From CAZAPG01 sp964486935 (lineage in GTDB: Bacteria; Chloroflexota; Anaerolineae; 4572-78; J111), in contig CAZAPG010000060.1 in NCBI GenBank assembly GCA_964486935.1, positions 1-37,650 of the forward strand: a stretch of 37,650 bases of DNA. The letters run 5' to 3'. The position numbers and the translations under genes are program-made. The notes under the pieces are model-generated. The model ran no database searches and had not been told where the DNA came from. It was given only the letters and a program-made list of their open reading frames with translations. Shown one piece after another: positions 7,968-15,629 of this stretch. The first letter of the stretch is position 1, and every line of letters begins with the position of its first letter.

Positions 7968-9116
7968 CTATTTGCGGCGCAAGAAGAGGCCGGCGCCTAA
8001 CAATCCGGTACCGGCTACCACGTACACCCAAATGAAGTCAACCGGCACGCCGCCAGAGGTTGGCAGGGTGGCCGGGGCCTCGGCTGCCGGAGCAGTAGCG
8101 GGGGCGGCTGCCGGTTCCACGTCGGCCAGGCTGCCTTCAAATCGGTAGTCGGCCTGGGTGGCGGGGTCAAAAACGGCGGTGGCAACCACGTTGGGGTCTT
8201 TGCTCCAGCCCATCATCCCAAACTTCAGGTTGACGGCATCGTAGCCCAGCGCGTTAAGCAGGGTGGTGGCGATTTGCCCGGTATGGCCGGTGTAGCAGTA
8301 AACCACAATCGGTTTGTCGGGCGGCAACTTGGCCAAATTTTCGGCCTTGCCTAACTGGGTCCAGGGGATGTTGATGGCTCCGGGGATGTGTCCCTTGGCG
8401 TAATCTTCGGGCTTGCGCACGCTCAGAATAACCGGGTCGTTGCTGGCGTCGCCGTCGTTTAGATTTTCAAAAAGGGCGTCGGCGGCGATAACCGGCGCTT
8501 TGCCGGAGCTGAGGTAGTTATCAATGGCGGTGCGGACAATTTCAGAATTGCCGCTGGTGCCGGTGTCCAGTTCGGGAAAGTCGTAAGTGGCAGTGGCTTC
8601 GTTGGGTTCGGTTTCAACCCGGTAGTCTGGCACCAGGGCCGGGTCAAAGCGAACTTGAGCCAGCACGTCGTCGTTTTTGGTCCAGGCCATCATGCCAAAC
8701 TTCATATTGACGACATCATAGTCCATCAGGCTCAGGGCGGTCATGGCCACCTGGCCGGTGTGGCCGGTGTAGCAGTAATCCACAATCTTTTTATCGGTGG
8801 GCAGTTTTGCCAGATTTTCCGGCTTGGCTACCTGCGTCCAGGGGATGTTCACCGCGCCCGGTACGTGTCCCTTGGCGTAATCTTCGGGCTTGCGCACGCT
8901 CAGAACAAAGGGGTCGTTGCTGGCGTCGCCGTCGTTCAGATTTTCAAATACTTCATCTACCGTAATTACGGGGGTGGGGTTGGTTGCCAGCCACTCTTCT
9001 ATTTTAGAGCGGACCACTTCAAAATCGTCGGTTGGGCTTTGGGCCAGGGTCAGGCCGGGCAGCATCAGCCCCAAAACAACCAACAGGGTCATAATCAGAG
9101 TTAATCTTTTAAACAT
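7968..9116 (-). CDS. Exported tandem rhodanese-domain protein with LPxTG-like C-terminal anchor
   Basis: 382 residues. An N-terminal signal peptide (about residues 1-26, ending LTLAQS) is followed by two rhodanese domains. Both have LSVRKPEDYAKGH(V/I)PGA(V/I)NIPWTQ and the active-site loop CYTGHTGQ with its catalytic Cys intact. The C-terminus has LPTSG (about residue 351), one membrane segment and a final RRK, the architecture of sortase-processed proteins. Rhodaneses transfer sulfane sulfur (and can carry selenium) through a Cys persulfide. Here this would happen outside the cell membrane. The gene lies just upstream of the multiheme cytochrome on the same strand, so a joint role in extracytoplasmic sulfur redox chemistry is likely but inferred. 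AAGGAG lies about 11 nt before ATG 9116. Confidence 0.88.
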   Translation of the reverse strand: MFKRLTLIMTLLVVLGLMLPGLTLAQSPTDDFEVVRSKIEEWLATNPTPVITVDEVFENLNDGDASNDPFVLSVRKPEDYAKGHVPGAVNIPWTQVAKPENLAKLPTDKKIVDYCYTGHTGQVAMTALSLMDYDVVNMKFGMMAWTKNDDVLAQVRFDPALVPDYRVETEPNEATATYDFPELDTGTSGNSEIVRTAIDNYLSSGKAPVIAADALFENLNDGDASNDPVILSVRKPEDYAKGHIPGAINIPWTQLGKAENLAKLPPDKPIVVYCYTGHTGQIATTLLNALGYDAVNLKFGMMGWSKDPNVVATAVFDPATQADYRFEGSLADVEPAAAPATAPAAEAPATLPTSGGVPVDFIWVYVVAGTGLLGAGLFLRRK

Positions 9117-9223
9117 TGTCTAAAAATCTCCTTATCATGTTAATATTGGTTTGGGTGAGTTGATAAAAATTTGTTTTTGAGGTTAGTTTTGATTTTGCGT
9201 TCTCCTCAGTCAATAGACTTGTT

Positions 9224-9251
9224 GGAGTCAAAAAATATATTTTTTGACTCC
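9224..9251. repeat. Perfect 28-bp palindrome
   Basis: GGAGTCAAAAAATA is followed directly by its exact reverse complement with no loop. It lies about 40 nt after the stop of the receiver-domain gene and about 110 nt upstream of the rhodanese start (both minus strand). It could be a terminator for the receiver gene, since the U-run lies in the 3' arm before GACTCC, although no U-tract follows the stem. It could also be a dimeric regulator site for the rhodanese-cytochrome genes. Confidence 0.6.
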
Positions 9252-9289
9252 GGTTTGTGTTCTTTAATGCCAACTCTTCTGACATTAGC

Positions 9290-9691
9290 CTATGGGGTTT
9301 CTCTTTGCATGGCCCGGTACATCAGGCACAGTACGGTCGAGAACCATTCCTGGTCCATGTGTTCTTTTGGCACCCCGCTACACGCGCCCGCATCCCAAAC
9401 AAGCTGCCGGTACTGGCGCTGTTGCTCTGGAAGCAACACCACCAGGCGGAGGGTGGGGTTGTCGTTTAAAATTGCGCGTACTACGCGGGGTGTTTCGGAG
9501 CCTGCAATCTGCCAATCCAACAGAATGATATCGACCTGCTTTTCATTAATTTTGCTCATCAGATTGTTGTAAGCGCGCACATCTGTTACCTGAATGTCGA
9601 GAGGGGTTAAACATAAGGCGGAGTCCAAAACCGAGTGCATTAATTTCAATGACTCGTCATCGGGTGCGGCAAATAACAGGCGCATTAACAT
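9290..9691 (-). CDS. Stand-alone response-regulator receiver-like protein
   Basis: 133 residues with no output domain. The fold pattern fits a CheY-like receiver: acidic residues after strand 1 (LLFAAPDDES), a candidate phosphorylated Asp in VDIILLDWQIAG, a hydrophobic strand LRLVVLLPE, and a Lys in GVPKEHM at the position of the usual conserved Lys. The first strand is atypical, so phosphorylation is uncertain. I start at ATG 9691 (MLMRLLF; a second ATG is at 9685) because the upstream extension shows no homologous structure. The gene stands alone. The cold-shock gene upstream ends in a strong terminator. Confidence 0.65.
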   Translation of the reverse strand: MLMRLLFAAPDDESLKLMHSVLDSALCLTPLDIQVTDVRAYNNLMSKINEKQVDIILLDWQIAGSETPRVVRAILNDNPTLRLVVLLPEQQRQYRQLVWDAGACSGVPKEHMDQEWFSTVLCLMYRAMQRETP

Positions 9692-9840
9692 GGCTGTTCT
9701 CGTTATTTTTAGCTGGTGGCAAAGGAGTTGTTGTGACAAAATTCACAAATAGTATAGCAAATTCGGGGATGATTTGCTATCGGGAAAAATCTGACACTTC
9801 AAGAGGAAAAATCCCTACAGGGTGTGGGATAAGGGGTATT

Positions 9841-9887
9841 TAAAATAAAAAAGTGCGCTGCAAAAATATGGCGCACTTTTCTTTTTT
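9841..9887 (-). terminator. Terminator of the cold-shock gene, possibly bidirectional
   Basis: A perfect 10-bp stem AAAAGTGCGC/GCGCACTTTT (9849-9858, 9871-9880) has a 12-nt loop. On the minus strand it runs into TTTTTTATTTTA, 24 nt after the cold-shock stop. The plus strand also continues into CTTTTTT, so it can work in both directions. Confidence 0.85.
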
Positions 9888-9904
9888 ATTAATAGGTTGT
9901 TTTA

Positions 9905-10114
9905 TTAGGCTAAAACAACATCTTGGGCTTGAGGGCCTTTTTGTCCTTCAACAACGGTAAACTCTACCCGTTGTCCTTCTTCCAGGGTGCGATACCCTGT
10001 ACTGTTAATGGCGCTGTAATGGACAAAAACGTCTTTGCCATTTTCGCGTTCAATAAAACCGAACCCTTTGGTTGCATTGAACCATTTAACAGTACCGACT
10101 TCACGATCTGCCAC
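9905..10114 (-). CDS. csp: Cold-shock domain protein, CspA family
   Basis: 69 residues, the full length of a single cold-shock domain that binds single-stranded RNA/DNA. RNP1 is KGFGFIE and RNP2 is DVFVHYS, both intact, with the family start GTVKWFN. The start codon is GTG at 10114. A strong AAAGGAGGTT ribosome site 8 nt upstream decides it. It is flanked by its own promoter and terminator, so it is monocistronic, and the leader of about 100 nt is typical of cold-shock mRNAs. Confidence 0.97.
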   Translation of the reverse strand: MADREVGTVKWFNATKGFGFIERENGKDVFVHYSAINSTGYRTLEEGQRVEFTVVEGQKGPQAQDVVLA

Positions 10115-10222
10115 GACTGCGGAACCTCCTTTCTGTATAGATTTTGATTATGTTAGAGGTTCCAAATCAATTTCAGATCGAGTTCCTACTTTAGACTAGA
10201 ACAACTGCTAACAACAATTCAG

Positions 10223-10251
10223 ACAGTATCATAATTTCAAATTGCTGTCAA
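10223..10251 (-). promoter_or_regulatory. Promoter of the cold-shock gene with long 5' leader
   Basis: On the minus strand a consensus TTGACA is followed after 17 nt by TACTGT. Transcription would begin near 10216, giving a leader of about 100 nt before GTG 10114. Long structured leaders are known to control translation of cold-shock genes at low temperature. I did not identify a specific fold. Confidence 0.6.
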
Positions 10252-10268
10252 GTTAAAGAAATCAAACA

Positions 10269-10928
10269 TCAGGTATATTCAGATAACAGCCCCCTGGCCA
10301 GGGCATACTGCACCAAATCGACCCGGCTGTGCAAGTTGAGTTTTTGCATAATGCGGGTGCGGTAAGTTTCTACCGTTTTAGGGCTAATGGCTAACTTGTC
10401 GGCGGCCTGGGCGGCGGTGTAACCCAGGGCCAGCAGTTTGAGCACCTCTCGTTCGCGCTCGCTAAGTTGCTCGTAGGCATCTTGCGCGGGCATTTGGTTA
10501 AGCTGTTCCAGATAATCTTCCAGCAGCAGCCGCGTTGCCGAAGGATACAAAAACGCGCCGCCGTTAGCCACGGTGCGAATGGCATCGAGCAGTTCGGTAT
10601 CAACCGTTGATTTGAGAACATATCCGGCTGCGCCGGCTTTTAGCACCGGAAAAAGGTAACGCTCTTGAGCGTGAACCGTTAAAATCAAAATATGACAATC
10701 GGGCTGTTCGGCGCGGATGCGGCGGGTGGCCTCCAGCCCGTCCATCTCCGGCATCGAGATGTCCATAACAATTACATGGGGGCCTAGCGCCCTGGCCTGG
10801 TCAATAGCTTCCTGCCCGTTCTCGGCCTCGCCTACCACTTCCATATCCGGCTCGCTATCAATCAGCGCCTTGAGACCAAGACGCACCACCATATGGTCGT
10901 CGGCCAGCAATACCTGAATTTTAGACAT
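10269..10928 (-). CDS. NarL/FixJ-type LuxR response regulator
   Basis: 219 residues from ATG 10928 (MSKIQVLLADDH). The receiver domain has the acidic pair in LLADDH, the phosphorylated Asp in VIVMDISMPEMDG, and Lys in GYVLKS. The C-terminal LuxR helix-turn-helix runs from LSEREREVLKLLALGYTAA to ISPKTVETYRTRIMQKLN. The start overlaps the last 8 nt of the kinase gene and uses the kinase's GAGGAG as its ribosome site, so the two are translationally coupled. It would bind DNA when phosphorylated by the upstream kinase. Targets are unknown. Confidence 0.95.
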   Translation of the reverse strand: MSKIQVLLADDHMVVRLGLKALIDSEPDMEVVGEAENGQEAIDQARALGPHVIVMDISMPEMDGLEATRRIRAEQPDCHILILTVHAQERYLFPVLKAGAAGYVLKSTVDTELLDAIRTVANGGAFLYPSATRLLLEDYLEQLNQMPAQDAYEQLSEREREVLKLLALGYTAAQAADKLAISPKTVETYRTRIMQKLNLHSRVDLVQYALARGLLSEYT

Positions 10929-11976
10929 TCTCCTCCCCCGGTATTTTTTCCAGCGGGGCAACGGCCACAATGCGCGTGCCCTGGCCTGGGGCTGACTCGA
11001 TGGTGAAGGTTCCGTTAATCATCGCCATTCGCTCGCGCATGCCCAACAGCCCCAACCCGCGAGGCGAGTCGGTTGGCGTTTGGGCCGGGTTAAAGCCAAC
11101 GCCATTGTCGGTTATTTCTAAACTGATTTGGCCGTTGGCTCGACAAAGCAACAGCGATACATTTTGCGCCTGGGCGTGTCGGGCAATGTTGTTGAGCGAC
11201 TCCTGCCCAACCCGGTAAAAAACCAGCTCGATTTCTGGCGGCAGCCGCTGTTCCAGCCCGTCAATTTGTATGTGGGTGCGAACGCCGCTAATTTCGGTAA
11301 ATTCGTCGACCCGCCACTCCAGCGCAGGCCCCAAACCCAGGTCATCTAAAATGGTAGGGCGCAAATCCAGGGCTACCCGCCGAACGTCTTCCAGGGCGCG
11401 GGCGGTCAGGTCGCGCAGCTCCTGAATCTGTTGTTGGGCCTTTTCGGGGTCATGAGCGCGTTCCAACAGGCGCAAATGCACCAACAGCGAGGTGAGCGCC
11501 TGGGCGGCTTCGTCGTGCAGTTCGTGGGCCAGTCGATGGCGTTCCTCTTCCTGGGCTTGCAAAATTTGCCGAGAAAGCTGCTGCATCTGCTGGGCGTGTC
11601 GTTCTTGCCCGGCCAGCATGCGATTAAAGGTTTCGGCCAGCCGGTCAAACTGTTCATCGGTAACGCGGCCCAGCCTGACCCGTACATTAGTTTGCCCCCG
11701 GCGCACCTTGTCAACCGCGTCTTGCAGCCGGTCAAGCGGTTCCAGGGCGCGTTGAAGAACCCATTTGTTAACCACAAAGCTAATAAAAATACCGGCAACG
11801 GCAAAGAAGGCAATTAATTCATAATGAATATCATCGGGGTAGCTGATGACATGCCACACGGTAATAATTGTGCCGGCCGCCGCGCCCAACCCAACAATCG
11901 CCGAGTTAGCCAGCAGAATTTTATAAAAAATTGGTATTCGCAACAATCGCTGCCAGCGCGATGATTCCGTTTGCAT
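10921..11976 (-). CDS. NarX-like sensor histidine kinase (HisKA_3)
   Basis: 351 residues from ATG 11976 (MQTESSRW). A more upstream in-frame start at 12045 adds 23 residues with no recognisable feature. Two membrane segments (about residues 15-40 and 53-72) enclose only a very short external loop, so sensing is probably within or near the membrane. A HAMP linker, a coiled stretch, and the phosphoacceptor motif LAHELHDEAAQALTS (HisKA_3) follow. The ATP-binding domain has QESLNNIARHA, DNGVGF and GLGLLGMRERM. It forms an operon with the response regulator. Confidence 0.94.
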   Translation of the reverse strand: MQTESSRWQRLLRIPIFYKILLANSAIVGLGAAAGTIITVWHVISYPDDIHYELIAFFAVAGIFISFVVNKWVLQRALEPLDRLQDAVDKVRRGQTNVRVRLGRVTDEQFDRLAETFNRMLAGQERHAQQMQQLSRQILQAQEEERHRLAHELHDEAAQALTSLLVHLRLLERAHDPEKAQQQIQELRDLTARALEDVRRVALDLRPTILDDLGLGPALEWRVDEFTEISGVRTHIQIDGLEQRLPPEIELVFYRVGQESLNNIARHAQAQNVSLLLCRANGQISLEITDNGVGFNPAQTPTDSPRGLGLLGMRERMAMINGTFTIESAPGQGTRIVAVAPLEKIPGEENV

Positions 11977-12064
11977 GATACCCCCAACTATGGCTATTGT
12001 GACACATATCTGACGTTTTGTAAAACAGCATTTGATGCCTTGCAACTATTGTGATGACGAAAAA

Positions 12065-12090
12065 CAACCACTACTACATATAGTAGGTTG
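12065..12090. promoter_or_regulatory. Inverted repeat, candidate operator between divergent genes
   Basis: CAAC-CA-CTACT and AGTAG-GTTG arms enclose ACATAT. The repeat sits in the 264-nt region between the kinase gene (leftward) and the pentapeptide-repeat gene (rightward), about 90 nt upstream of the kinase start. It could be an autoregulatory site, but this is only suggested by position and symmetry. Confidence 0.3.
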
Positions 12091-12177
12091 CTTTGGTTGA
12101 AACACTATATATTCCTTAACAATAGACCCATTTTTAAGATTTTATAGGACTATTTTCCCCCGCGCCTCTTCAAGCCG

Positions 12178-12186
12178 TGTTATAAT
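12178..12186 (+). promoter_or_regulatory. Extended -10 promoter of the pentapeptide operon
   Basis: TGT-TATAAT is a consensus extended -10 element, about 55 nt before ATG 12241. No good -35 is visible upstream, which is common for extended -10 promoters. Confidence 0.45.
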
Positions 12187-12240
12187 TTCTTCAACCTTAG
12201 CGGCCCGTGTGATTGCCGCCAGTAGAAAGGAAGAGTAACG

Positions 12241-14061
12241 ATGCGGCTGACCAGGTTGGATAAATTGATGGGCTACCTTGCCGGTAGCAGCCAGCGCCAA
12301 AACCAGACAACAGCCAGGCCAAAACCGGAGCGGCCGGCTCATACCTTTGAGCGTAGCCGAATGCAGGAACTTTTATTACAAAATTACTTTAATATAATTA
12401 CCGAACTGCTGCTGGAGAAAAATCTAAGGAATTCCGGCGCAGATTCCGAGGTGCGACATATGGCCCGGGTGCGCACATTGACCGTGCTCAAAGAATTAGA
12501 CCCGGCCCGCCAGGGCAAGGTAATTAATTTTTTGCGCGAGGCCCGGCTGGTCAACACTCTGACCCCGGTAATAGATTTAACCGGCGCAATTTTAATTAGA
12601 GCCTATTTGCGACGGATGAGTTTGATAGAAACTAATTTGGATAAGGCTAACCTGAAGCGGGCCAACCTGGTAGGCGCTAATTTGGCCAACGCCAGTTTGA
12701 AAAGGGCCAACCTGAACGGGGCGCTGCTCAAGGCAGCCAATCTGCATGGCGCAGATTTGAGCGGGGCCAATTTAGAGCGGGCCAATTTAACCCAGGCAAT
12801 TCTATTTGAGACAAATCTGACCGGGGCTAATTTGTTTGAAAGCACGCTCATTAGGGCCAGGCTGTTTGAAGCCCGGCTGATGCGGGCCAATCTTGACCAG
12901 GCTAATCTAAGCGACGCCAGTCTGGTGGGGGTTAATTTGAGCGGGGCAAACCTGAACAGGGCGTCGCTGGTATCTACCCGGCTAGAAAAAGCCAACCTGA
13001 TTGGGGCGAGTCTAAAGTATGCCACATTAACCAATGCCAAACTGGAGCAGGCCAGTTTGGAACAGGCAGATTTATCGGACGCCGATTTGAGCCAGGTAAA
13101 TTTGGCCGGCGCGCAGCTTGTTGGGGCAGTATTAACGCGGGCCAAACTGGATAAGGCCCATCTGGTTAAAACCAACTTCACCGATGCCGCGCTTAACCAG
13201 GCCAGGTTGCCAGACGCTAATTTGAGCCAGGCCAATTTAACCGGAGCCAATTTAACCGGCGCGGATTTGTTTGAGTGCCGGTTGATGAAGGCCACTCTGA
13301 CCGAAGCCAATTTTACCGGAGCGCGGCTGGATAGCGCCAGAATGGACGAAGCCGATTTGACCGGCGCTACTCTGTTTGAGGCCAGCCTGACGGGCGCAAG
13401 TCTCAAAAGAGCTATTCTGAATCAGGCTAACCTGTACGGCGCTAATTTAACCGAAGCCAGGTTAGATTTGGCCGTATTGATTGAAACGTTGCTCAACGAG
13501 GCCATTTTGAATCGGTTAAACTTAAACAGGGCGCGGCTGGATGGCGCCAGATTAAACGGAGCCAGCCTGATTGAAGCCAGCCTGAGCGGGGCCAGTCTGG
13601 ATGGCGCCTTTATGTTCAAAACCAACCTGACCGGCGCAAAACTGGACGAAGCCAATCTGGTTGAGGCCAACCTGGAGCGAGCCAATCTGCGCCTGGCCAA
13701 CCTGACCGGCGCGCAATTGAGCGACGCTTGTTTGGAAAAGGCCAATCTGGAAGGCGCTAATTTAACCAACGCTAATCTGAAAAATGCTAATCTGTCCGGG
13801 GCAAATTTAAAGGATGTGGCGCTGACCGGGGCCACATTGCAGGGCGCGCAATACAACAACTGGACGCGTTGGCCCGATAAGTTTAATCCCGAAAAGGCCG
13901 GAGCCATCAAAGTCGATAAACTTCAAAAACGGCAGCGCAAAATGGCAGTCAAACAAGATTCGCGCTCCAGCGATATTCCAATCCCCGCCCCGTCGCCAGA
14001 ACGGCCAGACCATCGCTGGGTAGTGGGCGCGGCCAGCGCCATGGAGCAGCAGGTCGTATAG
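12241..14061 (+). CDS. Large pentapeptide-repeat protein
   Basis: 606 residues. After about 100 non-repetitive, mostly helical residues, residues 105-545 are an almost unbroken run of A(N/D)LxxA pentapeptides. Such runs fold as a right-handed quadrilateral beta-helix, here about 20 coils. The C-terminal cap ends the helix at YNNWTRWPDKFNPEKAG, followed by a charged, Pro-containing tail. The same cap pattern (Y..T.WP..F.P) closes the next protein. No catalytic motif is present. Known pentapeptide proteins include DNA mimics that protect gyrase and many of unknown role; none can be assigned here. ATG 12241 has AAAGGAAGAG upstream. The 15-nt coding repeat also creates long meaningless antisense frames. 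Confidence 0.93.
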   Translation: MRLTRLDKLMGYLAGSSQRQNQTTARPKPERPAHTFERSRMQELLLQNYFNIITELLLEKNLRNSGADSEVRHMARVRTLTVLKELDPARQGKVINFLREARLVNTLTPVIDLTGAILIRAYLRRMSLIETNLDKANLKRANLVGANLANASLKRANLNGALLKAANLHGADLSGANLERANLTQAILFETNLTGANLFESTLIRARLFEARLMRANLDQANLSDASLVGVNLSGANLNRASLVSTRLEKANLIGASLKYATLTNAKLEQASLEQADLSDADLSQVNLAGAQLVGAVLTRAKLDKAHLVKTNFTDAALNQARLPDANLSQANLTGANLTGADLFECRLMKATLTEANFTGARLDSARMDEADLTGATLFEASLTGASLKRAILNQANLYGANLTEARLDLAVLIETLLNEAILNRLNLNRARLDGARLNGASLIEASLSGASLDGAFMFKTNLTGAKLDEANLVEANLERANLRLANLTGAQLSDACLEKANLEGANLTNANLKNANLSGANLKDVALTGATLQGAQYNNWTRWPDKFNPEKAGAIKVDKLQKRQRKMAVKQDSRSSDIPIPAPSPERPDHRWVVGAASAMEQQVV

Positions 14062-14081
14062 CTCGCCTGGGACTCAAAATA

Positions 14082-14447
14082 ATGACCAAGTTAACCCGAG
14101 AGCAATTAGTTGAAATTATCAAAACAGCCTGCGAACAGATAGAACGGCCCAACCTGGTTGAAACTGACCTGGAAGAGGTAGACCTGAGCGAGCTATACCT
14201 GGTTGGCGCGGACCTGGTGCGGGCCAATTTGCGCCTGGCCGATTTGCGGGCCTCTAACTGCCTGGGCGCCGATTTGCGCGGGGCCAACCTGCGCGGCGCA
14301 AACCTGAACAAGGCCATTTTAGATGGGGCCGATTTGCGTTGGGCCAATTTAGATGGCGCATATCTGGTGGGGGCCAGCTACGACCGGGGCACCAAATGGC
14401 CGGCTCAGTTTGACCCCGCCGCCAGAGGGTTGCTTTACCAGGAATAA
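14082..14447 (+). CDS. Small pentapeptide-repeat protein
   Basis: 121 residues. A short helical N-terminus (TREQLVEIIKTACEQI) is followed by about 13 pentapeptides (ADLRGANLRGANL type) and the cap YDRGTKWPAQFDP. It starts 20 nt after the large pentapeptide protein ends, so they are likely cotranscribed and may work together or derive from one another. Its function is unknown. Confidence 0.88.
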   Translation: MTKLTREQLVEIIKTACEQIERPNLVETDLEEVDLSELYLVGADLVRANLRLADLRASNCLGADLRGANLRGANLNKAILDGADLRWANLDGAYLVGASYDRGTKWPAQFDPAARGLLYQE

Positions 14448-14499
14448 CTTTTCAGCATGTCAGCCAAATGATAGGTGCGGCCTTGTTGCCGGGGCAACA

Positions 14500-14528
14500 T
14501 TGGGCAAGGCTACAATTTTCACTATAAT
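14500..14528 (+). promoter_or_regulatory. Promoter upstream of the EcsC-like gene
   Basis: TTGGGC is followed after 17 nt by a consensus TATAAT. Transcription would start near 14535, before ATG 14568, which argues against the longer frame starting at 14475. A small GTTGCC-GG-GGCAAC hairpin lies just upstream at 14485-14498. Confidence 0.5.
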
Positions 14529-14567
14529 TTAAGCATACCAGTTGACACCCAAGGACGCCTATCATTT

Positions 14568-15629
14568 ATGGATGACAAATCCCTCAAGCACCAGGCACAA
14601 GAAATTATTGTTGCCGTTGATAAAGATTTAAAGGCCGTTGAGTCTAAAGAACTCACCCTTCAGGAAGAAGTAAATAACCGGGCCAACAAAATTATGGATA
14701 GCCTGTTTCGGGTTATCAGCGATGTTGACCTGGATGCCGCGGCCCAACGGGTCGATGCCCTGACGCAGAAATACCCCAACGCCTCTACCGAAGAGCTATC
14801 AAAAATATTGATTCGCGACAAGTGCCAGCGGACCGGCACGGTTGGGGCCGTTACATCCGGGGCGGCGCTGATTCCCGGTATTGGCGCCGCCGCCGCCGTA
14901 ACCCTTGGCGTCGCCGCCGATATTGGGGCCACCTTCAAGCTTCAGGCAGAGCTGGTGCTGGAGCTGGCGGCTCTGTACAACTACCCCCTCACCGACGATG
15001 AAAAGCAGCGCCTGGTGATGATGATTACCGGCCTCAGCGCCGGCACAGCCTCGCTAACGCGCAAGGCCGGAGAAAAAGCAGTTGCCAAAATTGGCGAGCG
15101 ATTTGCCGCCAAATCGGTGGTGAAAGTTTTGCCGGTGGTGGGGGTCATTGCCTCGGCCGGCACCAATGTGCTCTCTACCTACATTATCGGCCAGCGCGCC
15201 GACGCCTACTTTCGGCTGGGGCCGGAAGCGGTGGGGAGCTGGAGCGACAGCCTGCGAGCCATCAGCGGGGTTGACGAGCGCAACATTACTGCCTGGCTGG
15301 CCGAAAGCGGCAAAGTTACCGGCGCGGCCATTGTAACCGGGGCGGGTAAAGTTGGTGAAATAGGCAAAGCCGCCGGCGGGGCGGTTGCTACCGGCGCGGG
15401 CAAAATGGCCGAAACCGTGGGGCCGGCCCTCAGTTCCGGGGCTAAAAAGGCGGGCCAAACGGCTCGCCGGGGAATGAGGGCTTACTTTAATTGGGTCATT
15501 ACCTTTTGGACAACCATCTTCAGCTATGTTGGCAAATTCTTCCACTTTATCTGGCTGGTTATTTCATTTATTCCGCGTAAAATAATGGCTTTATTCAGCC
15601 GTAAAGAAAAGCCGCAACCCAAACAATGA
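14568..15629 (+). CDS. EcsC-like membrane-associated protein
   Basis: 353 residues from ATG 14568 (MDDKSLKHQ); AAGGAC lies 11 nt upstream. The N-terminus is a charged helical region. The centre has a Gly/Ala-rich hydrophobic segment (SGAALIPGIGAAAAVTLG) followed by LQAELVLELAALYNYPL, which resembles EcsC-family proteins. A second hydrophobic stretch is VLPVVGVIASAGTNVLSTY. Residues about 270-320 hold imperfect GAGK(V/M) repeats. The C-terminus has aromatic hydrophobic segments (YFNWVITFWTTIF, FFHFIWLVISFI) and a basic end. The role of EcsC proteins is poorly known; I assign only family resemblance. The last 4 nt overlap the start of rlmN. Confidence 0.7.
   Translation: MDDKSLKHQAQEIIVAVDKDLKAVESKELTLQEEVNNRANKIMDSLFRVISDVDLDAAAQRVDALTQKYPNASTEELSKILIRDKCQRTGTVGAVTSGAALIPGIGAAAAVTLGVAADIGATFKLQAELVLELAALYNYPLTDDEKQRLVMMITGLSAGTASLTRKAGEKAVAKIGERFAAKSVVKVLPVVGVIASAGTNVLSTYIIGQRADAYFRLGPEAVGSWSDSLRAISGVDERNITAWLAESGKVTGAAIVTGAGKVGEIGKAAGGAVATGAGKMAETVGPALSSGAKKAGQTARRGMRAYFNWVITFWTTIFSYVGKFFHFIWLVISFIPRKIMALFSRKEKPQPKQ

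Noticed and set aside
12603..13406. Long minus-strand open frame of 267 codons
   Set aside because: It is the antisense of the pentapeptide repeats. The 15-nt coding period keeps the opposite frame free of stops, and the product is a meaningless Ser/Ala/Leu repeat.
14475..14567. Upstream in-frame extension of the EcsC-like protein
   Set aside because: It lies before a good TTGGGC-N17-TATAAT promoter, so it would not be transcribed from it, and has no ribosome site.
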